From the NCBI GenBank assembly GCA_022360235.1, contig JAKSDE010000124.1, forward strand, positions 1-6,162: DNA of 6,162 nt, given 5' to 3'. The position numbers were made by a program, and so were the translations under genes. The notes under the pieces are model-generated. The model was not told the DNA's origin, did no database searches, and saw nothing but the letters and a program-made list of their open reading frames with translations. The stretch's first letter is position 1, and each line of letters begins with the position of its first letter. Source of the stretch: Cytophagales bacterium. Lineage in GTDB: Bacteria > Bacteroidota > Bacteroidia > Cytophagales > Amoebophilaceae. Of this stretch, positions 1 to 6,048 are shown one piece after another.

Positions 1-219
1 CTTCAGACTAACCCAATCTAGCTAGGGCGTTTAGAAAGCCGCACTAATTTTTCTAAAAATCTCTTTTTAAAGCTAATAGAGACTTATAAGTTGATAGCAT
101 TTTTTAAGATTCTACAGCCCCTTTAATGAGAAGGTGTGTTATGCATTAACATCCGTAAGATCGTAGCCACACTTTCTATCTCTAAATTTTATATTTGTAC
201 CTTTTAAACTTTTAGCAGT
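1..219. other. Non-coding leader region upstream of adk
   Basis: I can support no gene here. All frames are broken by stops; the longest open stretch is about 34 codons on the plus strand (22-123), rich in Leu, Lys and Phe, with no family resemblance I recognise. In many Bacteroidetes a purine phosphoribosyltransferase gene lies upstream of adk, but no trace of its 3' end is visible. The only plausible functional element is the promoter-like box listed separately near the right end. Confidence 0.5.
190..197 (+). promoter_or_regulatory. Probable Bacteroidetes-type -7 promoter box of adk-obgE
   Basis: The bases TATATTTG fit the Bacteroidetes primary sigma factor -7 consensus TAnnTTTG. The box lies 22 bases before the adk start codon, which would give a leader of roughly 15 bases. 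No TTG-type -33 element is visible at the expected distance, so the call rests on the -7 box and its position. Confidence 0.4.
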
Positions 220-804
220 ATGTTGAATATCGTATTATCAGGTCCTCCAGGAGCTGGCAAGGGAACACAAAGTGAAAAGATTGTTGGTCAATATCAGTTG
301 ATCCATATCTCTACGGGGGAGCTTTTTCGAAAGCACATCAACGAAGAAACACCTATAGGAGCACAAGTAAAAAAATATATTAACGAAGGGCAGTTGGTAC
401 CTGATAAGTTCGTAATGGATATGGTAGAAGAAAAGATTAAGGAGCATAGCCACAGTAAGGGACTTCTTTTTGACGGTTTCCCAAGAACAGTAGCACAAGC
501 AGAAATGCTTGATAAAAAACTGACTGAATATGAAACAAGCATTTCGGGTATGATTACGCTAACGGTGCCAGAAGAAGAATTAATACAAAGAATCAAGCAG
601 AGACGTAACATGCTAGGGCGTATAGATGATCAGAAAGTTGCTACAAGAATAAATGTGTATTTAGAAGAAACTTTGCCTGTAGCAGCGTATTATAAAAGTC
701 GAGGTAAGTTGTTCAACGTAAATGGTGTAGGAGCTATTGAGGCAGTATTTGCACGTATTACTACGGCGATCGATCGTTTAAAAACAATTGACCAAGCACA
801 ATAG
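220..804 (+). CDS. adk: Adenylate kinase (short, zinc-free lid form)
   Basis: Cytoplasmic enzyme that interconverts ATP + AMP and 2 ADP, balancing the adenylate pool. The 194-residue protein has the P-loop GPPGAGKGT (residues 8-16), the AMP-site motif TGELFR (32-37, with T32 and R37), the DGFPRT motif (85-90) and the lid-region motif GRIDD (133-137). It is about 20 residues shorter than the E. coli enzyme and has the short lid without zinc-binding cysteines, usual in Bacteroidetes. One oddity: only five residues separate the DD pair (136-137) from the next arginine (R143), about two to three fewer than I recall for homologues, and the usual first Arg/Lys of this helix is missing. The remaining motifs are intact, so it is probably active. 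The ATG start puts the P-loop at the standard distance. There is no Shine-Dalgarno sequence. obgE follows after 17 bases, so the two are likely co-transcribed, a pairing I know from other Bacteroidetes. Confidence 0.96.
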   Translation: MLNIVLSGPPGAGKGTQSEKIVGQYQLIHISTGELFRKHINEETPIGAQVKKYINEGQLVPDKFVMDMVEEKIKEHSHSKGLLFDGFPRTVAQAEMLDKKLTEYETSISGMITLTVPEEELIQRIKQRRNMLGRIDDQKVATRINVYLEETLPVAAYYKSRGKLFNVNGVGAIEAVFARITTAIDRLKTIDQAQ

Positions 805-821
805 TAAGCCCTATAAGCATC

Positions 822-1811
822 ATGGCATCCACTAATTTTGTTGACTATGTAAAGTTTTGTGCGCGTTCTGGGAAAGGGGGTGCAGGGGCAGTGCATTTTA
901 GAAGAGAAAAGTTTGTGCCTAAAGGAGGGCCTGATGGTGGAAATGGCGGTAGAGGAGGTCATATTATTTTGCAGGGTAACAACCAGCTGTCAACTTTATT
1001 ACATCTAAAGTATAGAAAGCATGTGATAGCAGGAGAGGGTAAACCTGGAGAAGGAGGAAACCGAACAGGAGCTCATGGGGAAGACGTAGTTTTAGAGGTA
1101 CCTTTAGGAACGGTAGCTAAAGAAGTTGAAACAGGTAAGGTACGAATAGAAATAACAGAAGATGGCCAACAGCATATACTCACTCCAGGAGGAAGAGGGG
1201 GGCTAGGAAATGCGCATTTTAAGTCTGCTACGCAGCAAGCACCGCGCTTTGCCCAAGCTGGTGAGACAGGGCTAGAAGCGTGGATTATTCTAGAACTGAA
1301 ATTGTTGGCTGATGTGGGTTTGGTTGGATTTCCTAATGCAGGAAAATCAACGCTTTTATCAGTTATTTCGGCAGCGAAGCCCAAGATTGCTGATTATGCG
1401 TTCACAACCCTAACCCCTAATCTTGGTGTGGTAGCCTATAGCAACGATCAATCATTTGTGGTGGCAGATATTCCTGGGATTATTGAAGGAGCTGCCGAAG
1501 GTAAAGGATTGGGAACGCGTTTCTTGAGACATATCGAACGGAACGCTATTTTGCTATTCATAGTAGCTTCAGATTCGCTATATGTCCCTCAAGCGTATCA
1601 TACGCTATTGAAAGAACTGGAAAGGCATAACCCTGAACTCCTCACTAAAAAGAGGCTTCTTGCTATCTCAAAAGTTGACCTGATTGACGAGGAACGCAAA
1701 GAAGCTATTGAAAAAGATTTGCCTGCTATACCCTATGTGTTTATTTCTTCTGTTACTGACCAGGGGATAGGCTTGCTTAAAGACAAAATATGGCATTTAT
1801 TACAAGGCTAA
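822..1811 (+). CDS. obgE: GTPase ObgE/CgtA, form lacking the C-terminal OCT domain
   Basis: Essential GTPase that binds the 50S ribosomal subunit late in assembly and links ribosome maturation to growth state. The 329-residue protein has the glycine-rich Obg fold first (about residues 5-158, with repeated Gly-Gly clusters at 18-46, 71-83 and 122-129). The GTPase domain follows: G1 GFPNAGKST (169-177), G2 region FTTLTPN (194-200), G3 DIPG (216-219), G4 SKVD (283-286) and G5-like ISS (308-310). G4 has Ser in place of the canonical Asn of NKxD; I recall Ser or Thr here in other Bacteroidetes Obg proteins, so it is probably a lineage trait. The protein stops just after the G domain, so the OCT domain found in Firmicutes Obg is absent, as in other short forms. 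It lies 17 bases after adk and has no promoter box or Shine-Dalgarno sequence of its own, so it is probably read from the adk promoter. Confidence 0.96.
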   Translation: MASTNFVDYVKFCARSGKGGAGAVHFRREKFVPKGGPDGGNGGRGGHIILQGNNQLSTLLHLKYRKHVIAGEGKPGEGGNRTGAHGEDVVLEVPLGTVAKEVETGKVRIEITEDGQQHILTPGGRGGLGNAHFKSATQQAPRFAQAGETGLEAWIILELKLLADVGLVGFPNAGKSTLLSVISAAKPKIADYAFTTLTPNLGVVAYSNDQSFVVADIPGIIEGAAEGKGLGTRFLRHIERNAILLFIVASDSLYVPQAYHTLLKELERHNPELLTKKRLLAISKVDLIDEERKEAIEKDLPAIPYVFISSVTDQGIGLLKDKIWHLLQG

Positions 1812-1845
1812 GTTCGATGTAGGCTATTACTGACAACCTCACTCC

Positions 1846-1971
1846 CCCCTTGTAAGATAAACTTTTTGGTAGATACCCCAATACCTACGCAAAAAGCCTA
1901 TAAACAGTGGATAGGGAGTAGGAGACATCGATGCCCAACCTTGACTGCGTTGGTGAGGTGCGTGCAACAAT
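1846..1971 (-). pseudogene. Possible relic of an IS630-type transposase (helix-turn-helix fragment)
   Basis: Read on the minus strand, 28 open codons between stops (1971 down to 1888) end in LGIDVSYSLSTVYRLF. After one in-frame TAG (1885-1887) the same frame continues with VLGYLPKSLSYK. This resembles the N-terminal winged-helix part of IS630/Tc1-like transposases, where a 'G(I/V)xYSLSTVYRLLKRLG' stretch precedes a basic 'Y..KPR' segment. There is no start codon, no catalytic DDE domain and no recognisable inverted repeat, so at best it is a short dead fragment. It begins a few dozen bases after the obgE stop codon and points towards it. The match is from memory of the family pattern, and chance similarity is possible over so short a stretch. 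Confidence 0.4.
1862..1896. repeat. Imperfect inverted repeat (11-base-pair stem, one bulge)
   Basis: CTTTTTGGTAG (1862-1872) pairs with CTAC (1885-1888) and CAAAAAG (1890-1896) if the G at 1889 is bulged out; the loop is about 12 bases. The T-run is on the 5' side and the A-run on the 3' side, with no U-tract after the stem, so it does not have the layout of an intrinsic terminator. It overlaps the transposase-like relic and may be accidental. Confidence 0.35.
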
Positions 1972-2049
1972 TTAGCATACGTCAGCCTTGTTCATTTTAA
2001 CTACAGAAATATTTTTCTTCCTTAGAAGCTATATTTTAGTCACTTATAT

Positions 2050-2057
2050 TAAATTTG
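2050..2057 (+). promoter_or_regulatory. Probable Bacteroidetes-type -7 promoter box of the marC-rnhA pair
   Basis: TAAATTTG fits TAnnTTTG and lies 68 bases before the start codon of the MarC-family gene, in the A+T-rich half of the intergenic region. It would give a leader of around 60 bases. No clear -33 element is visible. Confidence 0.35.
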
Positions 2058-2125
2058 CCAGACTAATTGATTATCGTTACTAGCTTATTGAACACACGTT
2101 AATTTACTTAATAAATCAGTACTCT

Positions 2126-2722
2126 ATGAACAGCATCTATCAATTTTTCAGTGATTTTGATTCTCAAGAGGTATTCTCTTCATTTTTAATATTCTTTGCT
2201 GTGATGGATATTCTAGGGAGTACTGCGATCATAGTCAATTTTAGAAGAAAAGTAGGGCACATCGAAGCAAAGAAAGCTACGATAGCTGTAGGTATTATTA
2301 TGTCTACTTTTCTGTTTGTAGGAGAGAGTCTCCTGAGGCTGTTTCATGTCGATATAAGTTCTTTTTCAGTAGCAGGAGGAATCGTATTATTTATTTTAGG
2401 TTTAGAAATGGTTTTAAATATCGATATCTTCAAAATAGATACGGAAGATGTAGGATCCTCTTCGATTGTGCCACTAGCATTCCCTATGTTAGCGGGTGCA
2501 GGAACCCTTACGACGATTTTAGCTTTGAAGGCGGAATATAAGGATATCAATATTTTAGGTGGTACTTTAATAAATCTTATATTTGTGTATATTATCTTAG
2601 AATACTCTGAGTGGTTTGAGAGGAAGCTCGGAAGAGCAGGCCTGAACGTTATCCGCAAAGTGATGGGTATTGTGTTACTATCTATTGCGGTGAAGCTAGT
2701 GAAGACACATCTTTTTTTATAA
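2126..2722 (+). CDS. MarC family integral membrane protein
   Basis: Inner-membrane protein of the MarC/UPF0056 family, whose physiological role is not settled; the name comes from an early, later doubted, link to multiple antibiotic resistance. The 198 residues have six likely membrane segments (about 16-36, 50-71, 80-97, 112-134, 143-160 and 174-192), the standard MarC topology and length. Family features include the FFAVMDILGSTAII stretch in helix 1 (23-36), GESLLRLFHVDISSF (66-80), the VAGGIVLFILGLEM helix (82-95) and IVPLAFPMLAGAGTLTT (114-130). The last has AGAG where many proteobacterial members have AGPG, a variant I associate with Bacteroidetes MarC proteins. The ATG start leaves a short soluble N-terminus before helix 1; no Shine-Dalgarno sequence is seen. 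It is directly followed, without a spacer, by the RNase HI gene, implying co-transcription. Confidence 0.9.
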   Translation: MNSIYQFFSDFDSQEVFSSFLIFFAVMDILGSTAIIVNFRRKVGHIEAKKATIAVGIIMSTFLFVGESLLRLFHVDISSFSVAGGIVLFILGLEMVLNIDIFKIDTEDVGSSSIVPLAFPMLAGAGTLTTILALKAEYKDINILGGTLINLIFVYIILEYSEWFERKLGRAGLNVIRKVMGIVLLSIAVKLVKTHLFL

Positions 2723-3169
2723 ATGGTTACGATATATACAGATGGTGCTTCTAGAGGGAACCCTGGCCCAGGGGGCTATGCGACCATCTTGAAATATAAA
2801 AATCATAGGAAAGAGCTTTCCCAGGGTTTTAGAAAAACAACGAATAATCGGATGGAGTTATTGGCAGTAGTGGTGGGGCTAGAAGCACTAAAAAAAGAGA
2901 GACAAGCAGTAACTGTATATTCCGACTCTCAATATGTGGTTAATGCGGTAAGGAAAGGGTGGTTACGAGCTTGGATAAAGAAAGATTTTAAAGGCAAAAA
3001 AAATGTCGATCTTTGGCAAAGATTTTGGAAGGTATATCAGAAGCATCAAGTAACTTTACGGTGGATAAAAGGACATGCAGGCCATGTAGAAAATGAACGC
3101 TGTGATCAACTCGCGGTTCAACGTACCAAAGGAAAGGCTTTGTTAATTGATCATGGCTATGAACAGTAA
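2723..3169 (+). CDS. rnhA: Ribonuclease HI
   Basis: Cytoplasmic endonuclease that cuts the RNA strand of RNA-DNA hybrids, removing Okazaki primers and R-loops. At 148 residues it is close to the 155 of E. coli RNase HI. All four metal-binding acidic residues are present: D7 in YTDGASRGNPGPGG, E45 in NNRMEL, D68 in YSDSQYV and D128 in ENERCDQLA; the catalytic-site histidine is H118 in KGHAGH. The basic protrusion for hybrid binding is present as a Trp/Lys-rich segment (about 78-95). The ATG immediately follows the TAA of the MarC-family gene with no intervening base, so translation is probably coupled by termination-reinitiation. The gene ends 34 bases before the convergent ffh stop; no hairpin terminator is evident between them. 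Confidence 0.97.
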   Translation: MVTIYTDGASRGNPGPGGYATILKYKNHRKELSQGFRKTTNNRMELLAVVVGLEALKKERQAVTVYSDSQYVVNAVRKGWLRAWIKKDFKGKKNVDLWQRFWKVYQKHQVTLRWIKGHAGHVENERCDQLAVQRTKGKALLIDHGYEQ

Positions 3170-3203
3170 AACATCGTAGCCGTTCGTTTCATCTATACAG
3201 CCC

Positions 3204-4523
3204 TTAACGAGATAATCCTGCTAGATTCATTAACTTCTTCATCTCCCCGGTTTTCTTTACCATGTTACGGAGCTTACTGAAGTGAGTAATGAGGTTATTC
3301 ACATCTTGAATAGAGCTTCCACTACCCAGTGCTATCCTTTTGCGGCGTCTTCCATTGAGAACAGCAGGATTAGCCCTTTCATGGGGTGTCATAGATTGGA
3401 TGATCACTTCAAAAGATTGGAGCATATCATCATCGATATCCGTATCTTTTAGTGTCTTCCCTAACCCTGGCAACATACTTACTAAATCCTTAACATTTCC
3501 CATCTTTTTGACTTTTTGAATTTGGGAGAGAAAATCATTCAAGTCGAACTGATTTTTGTGAATCTTCTTACTTAGCTTTCGCGCCTCTTGCTCGTCGTAA
3601 AGTTGCTCAGCCCTTTCAACGAATGAAATGACATCACCCATACCGAGTATACGCTTTGCCATTCTGTCTGGATGAAAGACATCTATGGCATCCATTTTTT
3701 CACCCGTACTAATGAATTTAATAGGTTTGTCAACCACTGTTCGGATAGAAAGAGCTGCTCCGCCCCGGGCATCACCATCTAGTTTGGTCAAAACTACCCC
3801 ATCAAAGTCTAATTGCTCATCAAAGGCTTTTGCCGTGTTCACAGCATCCTGTCCCGTCATGGCATCTACAACAAAGAGAGTTTCAGCAGGTTGCAACGTT
3901 TTCTTCCAGCCAGCAATTTCCTGCATCATCGCTTCATCAATGGCTAGGCGACCTGCCGTATCAACGATAACTATTTTCTTGTGCTTGGCTTTTGCATACT
4001 CGATCGCCTGCTGAGCAATTTGAAGTGCATTCTTACTTTCAGGTTCTGCATACACCTCTACGCCAATTTGTGTTCCTACTACTTTGAGTTGCTCGATAGC
4101 AGCCGGGCGATAAATATCACAAGCTGCTAATAAAACCGTTTGGCCCTGGTTTTTGAAATGTAAAGCGAGTTTCCCTGAAAAAGTAGTTTTCCCAGAACCT
4201 TGTAAGCCTGCCATCAGGATAATAGCGGGGTTTCCTGTTATATTAATCGCTACTTTCTCACTACCCATCAAAGTGGCTAGCTCTTCGCTGACAATTTTGG
4301 TGAGTAACTGCCCTGGAGAAACGGCAATAAGTACATCCCTCCCTAATGCTTTTGTTTTGATGTTATCTGTAACTTCTTTTGCAACTTTGTAGTTGACGTC
4401 AGCGTTTACAAGTGCTCTTCTGATCTCTTTTATGGTAGAGGCAACATTGATCTCTGTAATTTTTCCTTGCCCTTTTAGCGTCTTAATAGCTCGCGCTAGT
4501 TTATTACTAAGGTTTTCAAACAT
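3204..4523 (-). CDS. ffh: Signal recognition particle protein Ffh (SRP54)
   Basis: GTPase that, with 4.5S RNA, binds signal sequences of nascent chains and delivers ribosomes to the receptor FtsY at the inner membrane. The 439 residues show the order N domain (about 1-90), G domain (about 95-300) and M domain (about 325-437). G-domain motifs are GLQGSGKTT (106-114), DIYRPAA (136-142), DTAGR (188-192), TKLDGDARGG (246-255) and TGEK (273-276). The M domain has the 4.5S RNA-binding motif RRRKRIALGSG (392-402) and several methionines of the signal-sequence groove. Length and motifs are normal; nothing is missing. The ATG start places the N domain at the standard beginning (MFENLSNKL). The gene converges on rnhA and diverges from the YghO-like gene, so it appears to be a single-gene unit. 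The 4.5S RNA gene is not in this window. Confidence 0.98.
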   Translation of the reverse strand: MFENLSNKLARAIKTLKGQGKITEINVASTIKEIRRALVNADVNYKVAKEVTDNIKTKALGRDVLIAVSPGQLLTKIVSEELATLMGSEKVAINITGNPAIILMAGLQGSGKTTFSGKLALHFKNQGQTVLLAACDIYRPAAIEQLKVVGTQIGVEVYAEPESKNALQIAQQAIEYAKAKHKKIVIVDTAGRLAIDEAMMQEIAGWKKTLQPAETLFVVDAMTGQDAVNTAKAFDEQLDFDGVVLTKLDGDARGGAALSIRTVVDKPIKFISTGEKMDAIDVFHPDRMAKRILGMGDVISFVERAEQLYDEQEARKLSKKIHKNQFDLNDFLSQIQKVKKMGNVKDLVSMLPGLGKTLKDTDIDDDMLQSFEVIIQSMTPHERANPAVLNGRRRKRIALGSGSSIQDVNNLITHFSKLRNMVKKTGEMKKLMNLAGLSR

Positions 4524-4541
4524 GATGGATTAACTTTAGAA

Positions 4542-4549
4542 CAAAATTA
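4542..4549 (-). promoter_or_regulatory. Probable Bacteroidetes-type -7 promoter box of ffh
   Basis: On the minus strand the bases read TAATTTTG, fitting TAnnTTTG, 18 bases before the ffh ATG. This implies a very short leader of about 10 bases, leaving little room for a Shine-Dalgarno site, and none is seen. No TTG appears at the -33 distance. Confidence 0.4.
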
Positions 4550-4636
4550 ACCAAAAAATAAAGAAGTTGGTTGGTCTGGAAAGCTTCCCTCAATCTACAG
4601 GAGTAGACTGTTCTTTTCCTCGTATAAATAACTACT

Positions 4637-4644
4637 TATTTTTG
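4637..4644 (+). promoter_or_regulatory. Probable Bacteroidetes-type -7 promoter box of the YghO-like gene
   Basis: TATTTTTG fits TAnnTTTG and lies 23 bases before the preferred ATG at 4668. Together with the minus-strand box at 4542-4549 it makes this 144-base gap a divergent promoter region. No -33 element is clear. Confidence 0.4.
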
Positions 4645-4667
4645 ATAATCTAAAAAACATAGTGCCT

Positions 4668-5840
4668 ATGAAGTTGATTGAAGTGAGTGACCCTTTTACA
4701 CGCAAAGCGTTTTTAAAACTCCCCCTTAGATTGTATAAGGATGATCCTCATTGGATTCGCCCTTTAGATGTAGATATAGCGGACGTCTTTAACCCCCACA
4801 CTAATGAGTATTTTAGCCAGGGGGAATGTATAAGATGGATTTTACAAGATGAAGATGAAGAAACGATTGGCAGAATCGCAGCCTTTATCAACCAAAAAAC
4901 GGCTTACAGCTTTGATCAGCCTACAGGAGGGATAGGCTTTTTTGAATGTATCAACGACCAGCAAGCAGCCTTTATGCTGTTCGATCAATGTAAAAATTGG
5001 CTGGAGGAAAGGGGAATGGAAGCTATGGATGGGCCTATTAATTTTGGTCATAGAGATCGGTGGTGGGGGCTATTAGTAGAAGGGTTTTATCCGCCTAATT
5101 ATTGTGCGAACTATAATCCGTTGTACTACAAAGATTTGTTTGAAGCTTATGGATTCAAAACCTACTTTAACCAATACACTTATTATAGGAAGATAAGTGA
5201 AGATTCGTCAGACAAAATCAAACAAAAAGCGGCAAGAATCAAAAGGAATCCAGACTATACTTTTGCGCATGCTACTTTGAAGCATCTTGATAAGTATGTG
5301 GAGGATTTTAGAACGGTCTATAATAAAGCCTGGACATCGCATGAAGAAGGGATAGAAGAGATGACGCAAATCCAAGCAAAGGAGCTTATGAAGAAGCTGA
5401 AGCCTATTTTAGATGTAGAGTTACTTTGGTATGCTTACTACCAAGGAGAACCTATTGCTTTTTTCTTATGCATACCGGATGTGAATCAATACATCCGCCA
5501 TGTCAATGGTAAACTAAATTTTTGGGGTAAACTAAAATTTCTCTACCATAAACTTATGAAACATTGTAATAAAGCGATAGGAATTATCTTTGGAGTAATC
5601 CCAAGATTTCAGGGAAGAGGAATAGAAAGTGCGATTGTCGATGCATTTTCTACCGTAGCTTGGGCCGATGGCTTCCCCTATGAGCATATAGAGATGAGTT
5701 GGATAGGGGATTTTAATCCTACCATGATGCAAGTAGCAGAAAATGTAGGGGGGAGTATTCATAAAAAACATATTACTTACCGAAAGTTATTTGATGCATC
5801 AAAACCCTTTAAGCGGGCACCGATAATTGGTAAAAAATAG
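4668..5840 (+). CDS. Conserved GNAT-like protein of the YghO type, function unknown
   Basis: A 390-residue cytoplasmic protein resembling E. coli YghO and its Bacteroidetes relatives, placed in the acyl-CoA N-acyltransferase (GNAT) fold superfamily; the substrate is not known to me. Visible landmarks are LYKDDPHWIRPLD near the N-terminus (22-34), the conserved DGPINFGHRDRWWGLLVEGF block (121-140), and a GNAT motif-A-like segment IFGVIPRFQGRGIESAIV (307-324), whose QGRGI resembles the acetyl-CoA pyrophosphate-binding Q/RxxGxG/A turn. Two GNAT-like halves are likely, with the C-terminal half more canonical. No signal peptide or membrane helix is seen. I prefer the ATG at 4668 to the in-frame GTG at 4662, because homologues as I recall them begin MK(I/L)IEV and a GTG start would add only Met-Pro. 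The C-terminus (FKRAPIIGKK) looks natural. It stands alone, diverging from ffh and followed at once by transposase debris. Confidence 0.85.
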   Translation: MKLIEVSDPFTRKAFLKLPLRLYKDDPHWIRPLDVDIADVFNPHTNEYFSQGECIRWILQDEDEETIGRIAAFINQKTAYSFDQPTGGIGFFECINDQQAAFMLFDQCKNWLEERGMEAMDGPINFGHRDRWWGLLVEGFYPPNYCANYNPLYYKDLFEAYGFKTYFNQYTYYRKISEDSSDKIKQKAARIKRNPDYTFAHATLKHLDKYVEDFRTVYNKAWTSHEEGIEEMTQIQAKELMKKLKPILDVELLWYAYYQGEPIAFFLCIPDVNQYIRHVNGKLNFWGKLKFLYHKLMKHCNKAIGIIFGVIPRFQGRGIESAIVDAFSTVAWADGFPYEHIEMSWIGDFNPTMMQVAENVGGSIHKKHITYRKLFDASKPFKRAPIIGKK

Positions 5841-6048
5841 CTTGAGATGCTTCTCAAAATTAACAGACAAGAAAGGCATTCATGAGGGCGATCAGGGAAA
5901 ATCCATCAGAAAGCTGCAAAGATTGGATGCTCGCTATTTTCAACAAGAGGGGAGCAAGCAACAGCAGGAACAAGCAGTAGCAATTTTGGCGGCAGGGCAA
6001 ACAGCCAAAAGAGCTATTCAGCCAGGAGTTTATCCAACAAAAGATAGC
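5839..6048 (+). pseudogene. Decayed IS200-like / REP-associated (Y1) transposase, C-terminal part
   Basis: Three pieces in sequence match the C-terminal pattern of Bacteroidetes REP-associated tyrosine transposases (Y1_Tnp family). First SLRCFSKLTDKK (5839-5874), like 'ILRDFKKFTSKK'. After a one-base shift near 5872-5876 comes AFMRAIRENPSESCKDWML with AIFNKRGASNSRNKQ (5876-5977), like 'AI.ENP.ESRK.WLL..F...G..NSRN'. After an in-frame TAG (5978-5980) comes QFWRQGKQPKELFSQEFIQQKI (5981-6046), like 'QFW.Q.NHPKEL.S..FI.QKLDYIHNNPV'. The DYIHNNPV segment, the catalytic Tyr and the HUH region are absent, so it is dead. Its homology starts at the stop codon of the preceding gene and ends where a different relic begins. 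A 76-codon open frame from a TTG at 5827 covers this stretch but switches out of the homologous frame after the first dozen residues, so I do not regard it as a gene. Confidence 0.7.

Larger units (their letters stand above)
1812..2125. other. 314-base intergenic region between obgE and the MarC-family gene
   Basis: The left half holds the transposase-like relic (1846-1971) and, within it, an imperfect inverted repeat (1862-1896). The right half (about 1985-2125) is strongly A+T-rich and carries the candidate promoter of the downstream gene. I see no intact open frame, RNA gene or convincing intrinsic terminator for adk-obgE. Confidence 0.5.

Noticed and set aside
22..123. Possible tail of an upstream gene on the plus strand
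   Set aside because: Only about 34 codons, bounded by stops on both sides and composed mainly of Leu, Lys, Phe and Ile, with no recognisable family.
110..170. Short strings (ctacagccc-like and tcgtagcc) shared between the adk upstream region and the rnhA-ffh gap (3170-3203)
   Set aside because: The shared words are 8-9 bases and occur in a different order and spacing, so they do not form a convincing repeat.
1862..1896. Hairpin in the obgE-marC gap as a transcription terminator
   Set aside because: The T-run is 5' and the A-run 3' of the loop, the reverse of the bidirectional terminator layout, and no U-tract follows on either strand.
3685..4014. 109-codon plus-strand open frame inside ffh
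   Set aside because: It is antisense to the conserved GTPase core of ffh and shows no family motifs; a compositional shadow. The same applies to the other opposite-strand open frames within adk, obgE, marC and the YghO-like gene.
5842..5857. Perfect small hairpin TTGAGA-TGCT-TCTCAA just after the YghO-like stop codon
   Set aside because: Only six base pairs, A+T-rich, with no T-tract downstream on the plus strand; it also falls within the transposase homology, so I do not call it a terminator.
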